A stretch of 64,000 nucleotides of DNA from Hepsetus odoe (GCA_017165825.1 CM029378.1:616991-680990), one strand, 5' to 3'; shown: positions 43,231 to 54,572, numbered from the stretch's first letter. The notes: generated from the sequence alone by a model not told the origin. Numbers and translations: made by a program.

Positions 43231-44534
43231 GTGGATGAAATGGCAGTCAGTGCTCAGATGAATGTGACATTAGGAAAGGAAGCTAATGTGTACTGGTTAG
43301 GAGAGATAGAAGAACCAGTTCAGGAAATAATGAGTCTATGGGGAAAGTTTATTTCAGCACAGATTCCAAAAGCAAGAGACCCCAGATTAGAGTATCACTG
43401 TACTATGATTTATGATAAAAGCCAGGATGAGATGTTGGAGGAAGAATGGCTTAGAAAGACTGCAGGAACAAAAGTTAACCTTAAAGCTAGAAGTGGGGTG
43501 AGAGGGACAGAAGGAGCAGCGCTTCAAATGGAGGATAATGAGTTTATCAATAAGTGGTATGATGTTGAAGGAGCAAGACCACACGTGACACTTCTAATAA
43601 ATGAAGTATTTGAGTCAAAGGATTTGGGTCCCAGGGTTAAAAGAGCAGACGAACTAAAGTGGAAGAAGACACAAAATCCATTGATACTGTGTGCTGAAGG
43701 TAATTTAATGATCAAAGTGTTGTGTGAATTGGAAATGAGAGCAACACCACAGGCAGTTGCAATAACAAGATTTGAAAATGATGATGTCTGGAAGCGAATG
43801 AATGCACAGCTGAAGGAAGAAGATTCCTTGAAGAAACAAATGATTACGCAAGTTCCAGAAGAACTGTGGTCACGACATGAGGCAGATGTGGGACAGGTAA
43901 AATCAGCTTCACCAGTTCATATCAAATTGAAATCTAGAGCACAACTACCTAGGAGAGCTCAGTATCCATTAAAACCAGAAGCAGAGCAGGGAATAGAGAG
44001 AACTATAATAGGGCTGGTAGAAGCAGGAGTACTGATAGAGATGAGAAGCCCATGTAACACTCCAGTACTCCCAGTACAAAAGGCAGATAAAACTAAGTGG
44101 CAATTGGTGCACGATCTAAGAGCAGTAAATGCAGCGGTAGAAGACTGGCAAGCGGAAGTGCCCAATCCACACACATTACTTATGAACATTCCACCAGATG
44201 GCACATGGAACAAAAGCAATAGCTCCTTCACAGCTGGAGGGAATCAGTAAAGCACCACAACCAATGACAGTGGGACTGATGATGTCATTCCTAGGAATGA
44301 CAGGATTTAGTGCAGAATGGATTGAAGATCATGCAATAAAGACTGCACCCTTGAGGGGACTGATAGCAGAAGCAGGATCAAAGACTTTAAGTGCTCCATT
44401 AAAATGGACATCTGATGCTTATGTGGCGTTTGAAACTCTGAAGCAGGAAATGCAAACAGCACCAGTGTTAGCTACACCAGATTATGATAAACCTTTTTGT
44501 TTGTTTGTTGCTAATCGCTGTGATGGATTTGCAT
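43231..44534 (+). pseudogene. Reverse transcriptase with the catalytic palm deleted
   Basis: A frame of 339 residues (43231-44250) runs from the protease-RT junction into RT fingers: SPCNTPVLPVQK and WQLVHDLRAVNAAVEDW. At about 44215 it jumps to text from the connection region (FLGMTGFSAEWIED; TPDYDKPF, in the frame 44198-44572). The whole palm with motif A and the YxDD box is absent, so polymerase activity is impossible. It is cut at 44534 by the L2-type insertion. Confidence 0.82.
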
Positions 44535-45392
44535 CAATTCAATTCAATTCAATTCAATTTATTCTTGTATAGCGCCTTTTACAACAAAGTTGCCCCAAGG
44601 CACTTTACATTGATAACAGGTTACAGTAATAGATGTTTAAGATGTTTAAGCCTGTTTAACGACTGTTAAACGACTGTTTAAGATGTTTAACGACTACGGA
44701 GGAGAGGAACCAAAAACTCCACTATGTGGAGAAAAAAAAACCTCTGAGGGTCCAAGGTCAACCGGCTACCCAACCCCCTTGGGTATACTAACAGTACAGA
44801 GTTAGTTTGGTTTTAAACTCCAGGATCAGTGAGGAGTCCCAAGTTGCTTCCAGGTACCAATGAGCCGCCAGGGTCCCTTGGCGCATCAGATGCATCACAC
44901 AGACCAGATGGTAGCTCGGCATTGGACTCAGGTGATGACCACAGCGGGCCCCCCCGGACATGTGGGGAGAGAAATGGAATGAGGGGGTCAGTAATGAGCA
45001 GGATCCAGTAGTGACAGACACAGAAATGAAACAGTGCGATGGCATGTACAGCAGCACCAGGACATTACTAGTGGTGCACTATGGTGATTGGTGCGGGTAA
45101 GCTAAACTAAAGAAGTAAGTCTTCAGCCGTGATTTAAAGACAGAGACTGAATCGGCATCCCGTACAGAAGTAGGCAAGCTGTTCCACAATCTAGGGGCCC
45201 TGGAACTGAAAGCTCATGCTCCTATACATTTATTTATGCGAGGGACAATTAGGAGATCTAAGTGGGCGGTTAGGTGTGTAGGTATTAAGCAGTTCGGTTA
45301 GGTATATTGGTGGCAAGACCTTTAAGTGCCTTGTAGGTTAAGAGGAGGACCTTGAAGTCAGCCCTGTACCTAACAGGAAGCCAGTGAAGCAG
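44535..45392 (-). mobile_element. L2-type LINE 3' end inserted in pol (minus)
   Basis: It begins with CAATT repeats and TATTCTTGTATAGCGCCTTT. It continues through a long 3' UTR and, on the minus strand near 45130-45390, into coding text resembling LHWLPV, DFKVLLLTYKAL and RDADSVSVFKSRLKTYF, the L2 C-terminus. The insertion separates the RT connection from its continuation at 45393. Confidence 0.8.
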
Positions 45393-46260
45393 TGTTGATG
45401 CAGGAGACCTGTAGTGGAAGAAAGAAACAACCAATAGCTTATTATAGCACTAAACTGGATGGAGTGGCTCAGGGATGGCCACCATGCTATCAGGGTTTAG
45501 CAGCAGTACATTATGCCTACGAAAAGGCTTCAGTTCTGATGATGGGGTTTCCAGTGGTCATCTATTCCCATCATAAAATCATAGAACTGATCGAGAACAG
45601 TAGATTTGTGTTAACACAAGCACAGAGTTTACAGTATTAATTCTTGCTTACATTTCCAGATGTTACTCTTAGGAGATGTAATACAGTTAATCCAGCAGAA
45701 TTATTGCCTTTCCAGTTTGAAGGAAAACCACATGACTGCATAGCTAGTTCGTTTTGCGTTCTCTAAGTTAAGACCTGATTTAGAGTCTACACCAATTCCG
45801 GAAGCAGAATTTACTTATTTTGTTGATGGATCCTGTTTTACGGATCATTTGGGGAACCATGAAGGATATGCGGTGGTGAGGAAAGAAAATGGAGATGTTT
45901 TTGAGGTAGAAAAGGCTGAACACTGTCCTCCATGTCCTCCACTTTCCTCCACTGTCTGCCATGTTCTGCCCAATTTGCAGAGCTGAAGGCATTAACTGAA
46001 GCTTGCAAATTGGCAAAAGGAAAGTGTGTTAATGTTTTTACTGATTCAGCGTATGCTCATGGAGTTACACATTTGTTTGGGGTGGTATGGAAACAGCGAG
46101 GTTTTAAGAAGACTGATGGTACCCCAATACAACATTTGCAGCAAATATTGGAAATGATGATGCTTCCAAGAAGACTGGCAATAGTTAAATATCAGGCACA
46201 GAAAAAAAAGAAATGACTGTGATAAAGGGGAACAACTTAGCTGATGAGGAGCTAAAAAGG
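45393..46260 (+). pseudogene. RT connection and RNase H
   Basis: 45393-45640 (KKQPIAYYSTKLDGVAQGWP) is the RT connection. RNase H follows with FVDGSCF (first Asp, about 45822), AELKALTEAC (Glu, about 45980) and FTDSAYA (Asp, about 46037). An extra stretch of short TGTCCTCCA-like repeats (about 45926-45965) interrupts the domain between the first Asp and the Glu, and stops are present. Confidence 0.78.
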
Positions 46261-46283
46261 CCTCTAAGTGTGAGGATCCGGTG

Positions 46284-47760
46284 ATGGCACCAATGGTAAC
46301 AATAGAGCCTATAACTACACTGGGTGATATGGTAGAAATGCAGAGACAAGTAACATTGTATGAAAAGACTATGTGGAGTAACAGAAGAGCTAAACAAGAT
46401 GGAAATGGATTATGGAGAAATCATGAAGGGTTGCTGAATGCACCTAACACATTACTAACAATACGAATCACTAATGCTCATCGGTTGGATCATTGCGCAA
46501 GAGGAGAAGTGGTGAGAAAAATAAAGAAACAAGGGTTTTGGCCTGCAACAGCTGATGAATTGTTGAACAGATGTGATGTTTGTGCTCAAAATAATATGCA
46601 AAAGGAGATTATTACCCCTACTGGACACATACCAGTACCTACAGGACCATCTCAATATCTGGTGACTATGTGGACATGATTAAAAGGGTGAGAGGATACA
46701 AGTACATACTAGTGGTCATTGACAGATTTAGCAGGTGGGTGGAAGCAACCCCATCCAAAGATCAAGGTGCTGGAACTGTTATTAAGTTTTTGACAAGAGA
46801 AGTCATCCCAAGTGTCAGGACTTGGGGTGTTCTGTTTCTGTTTTATTCTCAGTAGAGGGCGCTCTGTTCTGACGGAGCACACCTGAGCTCATATGACACA
46901 GGTGTGCTACATTGAGGCTGACTACTTAAGCCTCAATGAGTCAGAACAGAGCATGGCTCATTCACTTTACTTCTGTTATCGTTACAGGTGGTTTTGTGTC
47001 TGCTGTATTCCCGTTTCGTGTCTGGATTTTGGTTCTAGTTTTGTTCTTGGTCCAGTTTCATGTCTGGTTCCATGTTTATGTCAAATAAAAGTACCTCAAG
47101 CATCTCTGGCTCAGCGATGACGTCCTTCCCGCTCCTCGCCACCGTGACACCAAGATTTGGAATTCCATCGCAAATAAGTTCAGATAATGGATCAGCTTTT
47201 ATACAACAGACTGTTAAAAAGGATAGGGATGTGTGTATCACCCTCAGCCTCAGGGGATGGTAGAAAGGGTTAATGGAACTCTAAAAACAAAGATAAATAC
47301 AATTTGTGCAAAAACTGGATTCCTTTGGATGGATGCTCTACCCTTAGCTCTGATGCATTACCGAATGCAAGCTAACAGAACCACTCATCTGACGCCACAT
47401 CAGATGCTTACTGGTAGACACATGCCTGTACCTCATCTGAGGGAACCCTAGCAGGGACCTCCCTTGGAACAATTGGAAGCAGAGCCGAGAGCATATATAA
47501 GACAACTAACTGCTGTACATAGAGCTATTTATCAACAGGAGTTGAGACGTGCTCCGGAACCAGAGGAGGAGCCGCAAACCCTTTGAGACCAGGAGACCAG
47601 GTATACATAAGAGTTTTCAGGAGGAAGTGGAATGAACCAAGGCAAACTGGTCCTCACAAGGTGGAAAGCATGACACCCACAGCAATACAAGTAGAAATTA
47701 GTACTACTTGGTATCACCTTAACCACTGTACTCGAGTCCCCAGAAATCTGTTGCCAAGAA
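46284..47760 (+). pseudogene. Integrase, split by a solo LTR
   Basis: The zinc-binding N-domain region lies in 46284-46679 (DHCARGEVVRKI and CDVCAQNN). The core begins at about 46690 (VVIDRFSRWVEA, first Asp), is broken at 46812 by the LTR, and resumes at 47155 with SSDNGSAF (second Asp) and MVERVNGTLK (Glu). The C-terminal domain (RPGDQVYIRVFRRKW) is at 47583-47760. The DDE residues survive, but a deletion near 47225 and several frameshifts break the chain. Confidence 0.82.
46813..47149 (+). repeat. Solo LTR, TGTCA-type family, with 5-bp target duplication, inside integrase
   Basis: It starts TGTCAGGACTTGG and ends CGCCACCGTGACA, 337 bp, flanked by CCAAG at 46808-46812 and 47150-47154. The outer stem arms are at 46859-46873 and 46940-46952, the TATA-like box is TGACTACTTAAGCCTC, and the poly(A) signal is AAATAAAAGTACC. 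Confidence 0.92.
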
Positions 47761-47799
47761 CAGAGCCAGACAAAACTAGTGACGATGATGAGCCGTCAA

Positions 47800-47809
47800 C
47801 AGGAGGAGG
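47800..47809 (+). promoter_or_regulatory. Polypurine tract of the second retrovirus-like element
   Basis: AGGAGGAGG directly before TGGATAAG of the 3' LTR. Confidence 0.65.
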
Positions 47810-48141
47810 TGGATAAGACATGGAGCCATCAGTGAAAAGACCTTTGTCTATTGTTGGTGACGTGGTAAAGGCGGGGGAACTGAGGTGTTAACCATGAAAG
47901 CATTGAATATTATTGGTGGAAAACTATTAATGGGATGGATTTATGTAAGTTTTAAAGGTGATTGAAATTTATTTAAAGTCTGAAGTTGGGATGAGCATTT
48001 GGAGCTTCTACCCTGACCACGCCTGCTGAAACTCTTCAGTAAATTGGTTGTGCCGCTTCTCTCTGACTTCGCTCGATTTTTGACTTTGTTTGACATCTGA
48101 CTTAGAAAAAGTTTCAGATTTAGGCTCACACTTCCACGACA
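47810..48141 (+). repeat. 3' LTR
   Basis: It matches 39491-39831 (TGGATAAGACATGGAGCC to GGCTCACACTTCCACGACA). Substitutions and small gaps are scattered along it, so the insertion is not recent. Confidence 0.8.
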
Positions 48142-51100
48142 GTTACAAGTTACAAGTTACAACATAAGACAAGACAAGACAACAAGTGCAGACAACAGAC
48201 AGCAAAAGAAACAGTACATTCATCCGTCAGAGGGCTGCAGTGTTATGGAACAAAGCAGCCCAGGTTGTTGGGCAGTGTAACAAGTGTAACAGAGCAAAAA
48301 AGTGTAACAGAGCAGACGTTTTGAGTAAAGTGCCGATGTGCAATAAAAAAAAATTTGTTAATAGATAAATGGATGAGTGATAAGTGTGAGAATATTGTCA
48401 GTTTAAAAGTCTGATGGCCAGGAGGAAGAAGCTATTTCCCATCCTGGTAGTGGAGGCCCGTATGCTGCAGAACCTTTTCCCAGATGGCCGGAGGGAGAAG
48501 AGAGTGTGGGATGGGTGTGTGGGATCATCCACAATGCTGGTTGACACCTATTTCTCAGCTGTTCTCGCTACCTGTTGTAGGGACTTGCGGTCTAAGACAT
48601 TGCAGTTCCCGTACCAGGCAGTAATGCAGCTGCTCAGAATGCTCTCGATGGTTCCTCTGTAGAAGATGGTGAGAATGGAAGGTGGGAGATGGGCTTTCCT
48701 CAGTCTTCGTAGGAAGTAGAGATGCTGCTGGGCTTTCTTCGTGATGGATTTGGTGTTGAGAGTCCACGTGAGGTTGTCTGTTAAGTGAACACCAAGAAAC
48801 TTGGTGCTCTGGGCACATCTCCACAGGTGAGGTGTTGATATTCAGTGGAGCATGGTCCCGACGTAGTCTCCTGAAGTCAACAACCATCTCTTTAGTCTTG
48901 TCGAAGTTCAGAGACAGGTTGTTGGTTCTACACCAGTCTGTCAGCTGTTCTATCTCCTCTCTGTATGCCGCCTCATCTCCACCGCTGATCAGACCCACCA
49001 CGGTTGTATCATCAGCGAATTTGATGACGTGGTTCGAGCTGTGCTTGGAACCCAGCCACTAGGGATGCCAGTGTATTTCTTCGTGCCGGTCCCAAGCTCG
49101 GGTAAATGGGGAGGGTTACGTCAGGAAGGGCATCCAGTGTAAAACTTAAAATCAATATGCGGACAGCAGGCAGGAGTTAACACGGGCACTGGGAGGTGTT
49201 GAAGAGCTACCGGATAGCTGGGAAACAACTGCAGAAGTGATCAGGCAGATGGCTACAAATGTACTTGGTGTGACATCTGGAAGGAAGAAGGAGGAAAAGG
49301 AAATCTGGTGGTGGAACCAAGAAGTCCAGGAGTGTATTCAAAAGAAGAGGGAGGCAAAGAAGACATGGGACAGTCAGAGAGATGAAGAAAGTAGACAGGT
49401 GTACAAGGAGATGAACCGCAGGGTGCAGAAAGCAGTGGTGAAGGCCAAAGATAAGGTGTTTGGTGAATTGTATGAGAGGTTGGACAGGAAAGATGTGCAG
49501 CAGGTCAGGGCGATTAAAGATAGAAATGGAAACGTACTCACAGGTGAACAGAACGTGTTGAGCAAATGGAAGGAGAACTTTGAGGGGCTGATGAATGGAG
49601 AAAATGAGAGAGAGAGAAGACTGGATGATGTGAGAAGAGTGAACCAGGAAGTGCAGCAAATAAACAAGATTGAAGTAAGGGCAGTGATGAAGAGGATGAA
49701 GAATGGAAAGGCTGTAGGACTGGATGACATACCAGTGGAAGCATGGAGGTGTTTTGGGGAGATGGCAGTTGAGTTTCTGATCAGATTGTTTAACACAATC
49801 TGGGAAAGTGAGAGGATGCTTGAGGAGTGGAGACGAAGTGTACTGGTATCTTCAAGAATAAGGGTGATGCACAGAGCTGTAGTAACTATAGAGGGATAAA
49901 GTTGATCAGCCACACCATGATGTTATGGGAAAGAGTAGTGGAAGCTAGGTTAAGAAAAGAGGTGAGGATCCGTGAACAGCAGTATGGTTTTAGGCCGAGC
50001 AAGAGCACTACAGATGCAATGTTTGCTCTGAGGGTGTTGATGGAGAAGTACAGAGAAGAAGGAGCTGCACTGTGCCTTTGTGGACTTGGAGAAAGCATAT
50101 GACAGGGTGCCTAGAGAGAAGTTGTGGTTTTGTATGAGGAAGTCTGGTGTTACAGAAAAGTATTTGAGAGTAGTTCAGGATATGTATGATGGCAGAGTAA
50201 CAGTGGTGAGATCTGCAGTGGGAGTGACGGATGCATTTAAGGTAGAGGTTGGATTACATCAAGGATCAGCACTGAGCCCATTCTTGTTTGCAATAGTAAT
50301 AGAAGGGTTGACGGACGAGGTTAGAGTCTCAGTGGACGATGATGTTTGCTGATGATATTGTGATCTGTAGTGAGAGTAGGGAGCAGCTTGAGGAGAACCT
50401 GGAGAGATGGAGATAAGCTCTGGAGAGGAGAGGAATGAAAGTGAGTGGGGCAAAGACAGAATACATGAGTGTAAATGAAAGGGAGGAAAGTGGAGTGGTT
50501 AGGATGCAGGGAGTGGAGGTAACAAAGGTGGAGGAGTTTAAATACTTGGGATCAATAGTTCAGTGTAACAGCGAGTGTGGAAAAGAGGTGAAGAAGAGAG
50601 TGCAGGCAGGTTGGAATGGGTGGAGAAGAGTGGCTGGAGTGATTTGTGCCAGATGCGTACCAGCTAGAGTAAAAGGGAAGGTTTACAGGACAGTAGTGAG
50701 ACCAGCTATGTTGTATGGGTTGGAGATGGTGGCACTGACAAAAAGGCAGGAGGCGGAGCTGGAGGTGTCAGATTTTCATTGGGTGTGACGAGGATGGACA
50801 GGATTAGAAATTAGTATATTAGAGGGACAGCTCAGGTTAGACGTCTTGGACACAAGGTTAGAGAAGCAAGGTTGCATTGGTTTGGAGCAGAGAAGAGATG
50901 AGGATTATATTGGAAGGAGGATGTTGAAGATGGAGCTGCCAGGAAAGAGGAAAAGAGGAAGACCAAAGAGGAGGTTTATGGACGTGGTGAGAGAAGACAT
51001 GCAGGTGGTCGGTTTGAAGCAGGAAGATGCAGAGGACCGGGAGAAATGGAGACAGTTGATCCACTGTGGCGACCCCTAAACGGGAGCAGCTGAAAGGAAA

Positions 51101-51905
51101 AGAAGAGGAAAGGTTCGAGCTGTGCTTGGCTGCACAGTCGTGGGTCATCAATGTGAACAGCAGTGGGCTGAGCACACAGCCCTGGGGGGCTCCTGTGCTC
51201 AGTGTGATGGTGTTGGAGGTGCTGCTACTGATCCTGACTGGGTTCTTCCAGTATGGAAGTCCAGGATCCAGTTACAGAGGGAGGTGTTCAGGCCCAGCAG
51301 CCTCAGCTTCTCACTCAGATGCTGAGGGATGATGGTGTTGAATGCTGAACTGTAGTCGATGAACAGCATTCTGACATAACTGTCCTTTCTGTCCAGATGA
51401 GAAAGGGCCAGGTGGAGGGTGGTGGAGATTGCATCATCCGTTGAGTGGTTGGGACGATACGCAAACTGCAGGGGTTCCAGTGAGGAGGGGATTTGAGTCT
51501 TGATGTGCCTCATGACCAGCCTCTCGAAGCACTTCATGATGATAGGTGTGGGTGTGATGGGACAATAGTCATTGAGGCAGCAGACAGATGATTTCTTTGG
51601 CACTGGGATGATGCTGGTGGACTTGAAGCACCTTGGAACAACAGTGGTGCTCAGAGAGATGTTGAAGATGTAAGTGAGAACATCTGTCAGCTGTTCTGCA
51701 CATCCTCTGAGCACACGACCCTGAATGTTTTCTGGACCAGCAGCTTTCCGTGGGTTGACTCTCAGTAGAGTTCTTCTCACCTCGGCCGTGGTCAGACAGA
51801 GAACTTGGTCGTTTGGAGGAGGGATGGTCTTCCTCATTTCCGTGTTGTTCGCTGCATCAAACCGTGCGGAGAAGCAGTTCAGTGCATCTGGGAGGGAGCA
51901 GTCAC
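48142..51905 (-). mobile_element. Rex1-like LINE (minus), split by an RTE element
   Basis: 3' side 48142-49048: 3' UTR without its terminal tail, C-terminus, thumb (48555-49001, IEQLTDWCRTNNLSLNFDKT), up to motif C. 5' side 51112-51905: motif A region and fingers (51199-51837, VNPRKAAGPENIQGRVLRG and FIDYSSAFNTIIPQ). The parts join when 49049-51129 is removed. It is 5'-truncated at about 51905. Confidence 0.87.
49049..51111 (+). mobile_element. RTE LINE copy C (plus) with 18-bp target duplication
   Basis: It starts in 5' UTR (AACCCAGCCACTAGGGATGC), jumps at about 49166 to the linker region (an internal deletion removes the endonuclease), then runs through RT to the C-terminus and ends CGACCCCTAAACGGGAGCAG and an AAGAGGAAA tail. 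GGTTCGAGCTGTGCTTGG flanks it at 49031-49048 and 51112-51129. Frames 49237-49899, 50080-50352 (FALDLEKAYDRVPRE-type motif A shared with the adjoining frame), 50435-50788 and 50846-51079 are separated by shifts. MFADDIVICSE is near 50343. Confidence 0.9.
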
Positions 51906-52294
51906 CATCACATAACCATTATTCCCCAGTCAGCAGTGATCTCAGCGCACCATCTCATCACATATCAGATCCACAACAGTTCTTATTTATATACAACACT
52001 TCAGGATCATGTTAGCTGTACAATAACATGCTCCACAGCCCATAGTTTTATCAAACATCTTCCAGACTTATAAACACTTATTAGTTCACCATCTGGTCCA
52101 GAAGAGCTGGATTATCTTACTGAACATATAGAGAACACGTTTTTTTCCACATTAGACAATGTAGCACCATTAACACATAAAAGAATTAGAGAAAAAAAGC
52201 TCGTTCCGTGGTACACTAACCAAACACGAGCTGTAAAGCAAAAGATGCAGAAACTAGAACTGGACTGAGAGTTTCCTACAATATAAGAGGGCAA

Positions 52295-52475
52295 TGTCAG
52301 GGTTTGGAGGGTTTTGTTGTTTTTGTTCACGGTAGAGGGCGTTCTGTTCTGACCGAGCACACCTGAGCTCATGAGGTATCCTACATTGAGGCTGACTACT
52401 TAAGCCTCAATGAGTCAGAACAGAGCATGGTTCATTCAATAGCCTTAGATTACCGGTGGTTTTGGTTCTGATTTG
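52295..52475 (+). repeat. 5' LTR, truncated
   Basis: It matches the right LTR from TGTCAGGG to TTTTGGTTCTGATTTG, then passes into CTGCCACGGTGGCAGG instead of the LTR 3' part. The outer stem and the GAGGCTGACTACTTAAGCCT hairpin are kept; the ACACCTG...CAGGTGT hairpin has lost its second arm. Confidence 0.85.
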
Positions 52476-53156
52476 CTGCCACGGTGGCAGGCTGCATGTT
52501 CGCTGGAGCGTTGTGAGCGGAGCGGAGGAGTACAGAGCATAACCGCCACTGAGGTCTCGCGATGCCCGGACCTGCTGGTTCGCTCAATCCAGCTCGCTCC
52601 CTCTCTGGAGGCCAAAGAACGGCTGGAGGAGTACGGCCTGACTGAGAAGGTTGTGCTTGCCGTTATGGAGGTAATGTTAATGGGGCGGTCCCTCGAGGAA
52701 GAGGCTTCGTTCGCACCCCTTTCCTTACCGTCTCCTCCTCCCCACCAATCACAACGCTGGATATTGGTGGAACCCGCCTCATGCACCAATCACAGCGGTC
52801 CGCCAGCGGAGAAAGAGCTGTGCACCAATCACAGCGGTCCGCCAGCTGAGAAAGCGCCATGCACCAATCACAGTGGTCCGCCAGCGGAGACAGCGCCGTG
52901 CACCAATCACAGCGACAAAATGGCGGAGAACCCGCCCTACAGGAAACACAGCAAGAAAATGGTGAAAAAAGCTGCCCGTAACACTAAAAGCAGGAAGCGA
53001 ACACCCTGCGCCGTGCCTCAAGGGAGGTCGACCAAGGAGGCCCTTCGCAGCATGGAAAGCGGCAACAATGAGTCGACCCCCAAACCCAGCTCCACTAACC
53101 CGTCTGCCAGGCAGAGGGCAACAGAGGAGCCGTTCCAGGTTAGTGAAATGACTTAA
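52473..53156 (+). CDS. Unknown protein, N-terminal segment with 13-residue tandem repeats
   Basis: 227 residues. Residues about 1-90 resemble nothing I recognise and contain a helical stretch (SLEAKERLEEYGLTEKVVL). From about residue 104 come four 13-residue repeats (CTNHSGPPAEKEL, CTNHSGPPAEKAP, CTNHSGPPAETAP, CTNHSDKMAENPP), encoded by 39-bp units at 52782-52937. A basic segment (KKMVKKAARNTKSRKR) and a Ser/Thr/Pro-rich end follow. The frame starts at the damaged LTR junction, so the true start may be lost. By position it could be a Gag-like protein; that is inference. The stop at 53154-53156 separates it in frame from the coiled coil after it. Confidence 0.5.
   Translation: MLPRWQAACSLERCERSGGVQSITATEVSRCPDLLVRSIQLAPSLEAKERLEEYGLTEKVVLAVMEVMLMGRSLEEEASFAPLSLPSPPPHQSQRWILVEPASCTNHSGPPAEKELCTNHSGPPAEKAPCTNHSGPPAETAPCTNHSDKMAENPPYRKHSKKMVKKAARNTKSRKRTPCAVPQGRSTKEALRSMESGNNESTPKPSSTNPSARQRATEEPFQVSEMT
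52782..52937 (+). repeat. 39-bp tandem repeat, four copies, with CCAAT motifs
   Basis: Unit TGCACCAATCACAGCGGTCC then GCCAGCGGAGAAAGAGCTG. Each copy has a CACCAATCACA core, and a fifth core lies just upstream at 52743-52753. Confidence 0.9.
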
Positions 53157-53168
53157 AGAATTCAGGAT

Positions 53169-54157
53169 TTGGAACAGGAGCTACAGGAATCTGAGAAGGC
53201 ATGGCAGTCTATTCTGGGCGCAGAAAGACAGAGCAAAATGGCTTTTGTCGAGCAGCTCCAGAAAATGGAGGCTGAGCTCACTGCAAAGGATCAGGAAATT
53301 TGTACACGTAACCAGAATCTCGAGGTCTTGAACATAAAGTGTAAGCGATTGGAGGATGAAAACACCTCTCTTCAGGCCATGAATCACCAGCTACAGGTGA
53401 GCAATTAGTTTAAGGTACATTCCCTTCAGGAGGAACTAGTTAGTAAATGGGGAACTTGAGGAAAGGCAGGCTGGGTACCTAGAGCGTGAGAAAGTCTGTA
53501 AGGGCCTCAGTGAACAGATAGTTTGGTTAACCGAAAGCTTCAACAGTACCCAGGAGAACTTAAGGGCTGAGTCAGAAGGACTCAGACAGGCCTATAGGAA
53601 GCACAGTGCATATCTCACAGACATTCACCAACGAGATGAACAGATCAGCGTCAGATCAAACAACAGAAGGAGTTGCTGACAAGGCTCAACCAACAGCTGG
53701 CAGAGAGAAAGGCCTCTGCTCTTCAGATAACCACCTCAGCCCCCCATGAAAGTCTGAAACACGAAGAAAAGATAACCAATCTGCTTTCTCAACTTGAGGA
53801 GACCAAAGGACTCTTGTCTCTTTGCCAGAGTGACATTGCAACCATGGAAAGGGAGAGAGAGGTTTTAGCTCAAGACAATGGTGAGCTTCGAGTAGAGGTC
53901 AGTGGACTCATGCAGGAGCTGAAGCAGGTGCAAGACAACCACGCCGCTCTGCAGGCAGAACTGGAGAAAGCCAGGAGGGAGACCAGTAAATTCACTGAGC
54001 TGCAAGATCACGTCAGAGGTATGGGAGAAGTATTTGAGACTGGTGCCCAGAGGTGAAGATCCTGAAAACACAACTGGTTCAGCAGGCCCCAGTACAGGCT
54101 GAACCCCAAGTGGAGAGCTCCAAAGTGGAGCAGTGGAGGAACAGTCAAGACGGATAA
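53169..54157 (+). pseudogene. Long coiled-coil region, frameshifted
   Basis: Three pieces in shifting frames read as continuous heptad-rich coiled coil: 53169-53408 (EQELQESEKAWQSILGAERQ; LQKMEAELTAKDQE), about 53440-53660 in another frame (LEEREAG-like and LSEQIVWLTESFN) and 53673-54056 (LSQLEETKGLLSLCQ; VSGLMQELKQVQDNHAALQA). A shift at about 54050 leads to KILKTQLVQQAP and a stop at 54155-54157. The total is about 330 residues. Such coiled coils are common in structural and Golgi proteins, but no specific homologue can be named. Retroviral and Gypsy Gag proteins rarely have coils this long. Confidence 0.6.
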
Positions 54158-54191
54158 GGAGAGCAAATTAGAAAAAAGTCAACATTGACCT

Positions 54192-54569
54192 TGACGGATT
54201 GTAGCTTGATTTTACTTATTTACTGTTATTTTATTCGTATATATTATTAAATGCATCTCTATTTTTCTCTTTTCTCTTCTGAGTAATGCTTTCTTTGCAC
54301 ATCAAAAACACCCAAACAAGGTCATAGTCTTAGATTAGGTGTCTCCACCGGAGGCCTTGGAGCTCCCGGAGACAGATAAAAAGGCACACTCTTAACTGTG
54401 CAAGTTAGAGAGAGAAAGGATTCCACACAGAGAGGAACACTGACCGGCCTTTTGAACATCTTGTAAGAACTTCGCTACTTTTCTGTCAATAAACTTTGCT
54501 ATAGCTTAAAAACCTCTTCGCCTCATCACTGACTCCTCGAACCTCGGTTCTCAATCTGAGAATCCAACA
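54192..54569 (+). repeat. Solo LTR of another family, nested, with 4-bp target duplication
   Basis: It starts TGACGGATTGTAGC and ends GAGAATCCAACA, 378 bp, flanked by ACCT at 54188-54191 and 54570-54573. It has a TATA-like GATAAAAAGG (about 54376) and AATAAA (about 54489) at LTR-like spacing. Its removal with one ACCT joins the reading frame upstream to the frame downstream. Confidence 0.78.
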
Positions 54570-54572
54570 ACC

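Larger units (their letters stand above)
39491..48141 (+). mobile_element. Second retrovirus-like element with both LTRs, gag and pol, heavily interrupted
   Basis: Related LTRs at 39491-39831 and 47810-48141 bracket a leader, gag, protease remnant, RT, RNase H and integrase, in that order, with a polypurine tract before the 3' LTR. There is no room for env between the integrase end (about 47750) and the LTR. The pol is class-I (gamma/epsilon)-like. Three later insertions lie inside: SINE-A (41571-41772), an L2-type 3' end (44535-45392) and a solo LTR (46813-47149). The RT palm with its catalytic site is deleted. The copy is dead. Confidence 0.88.
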
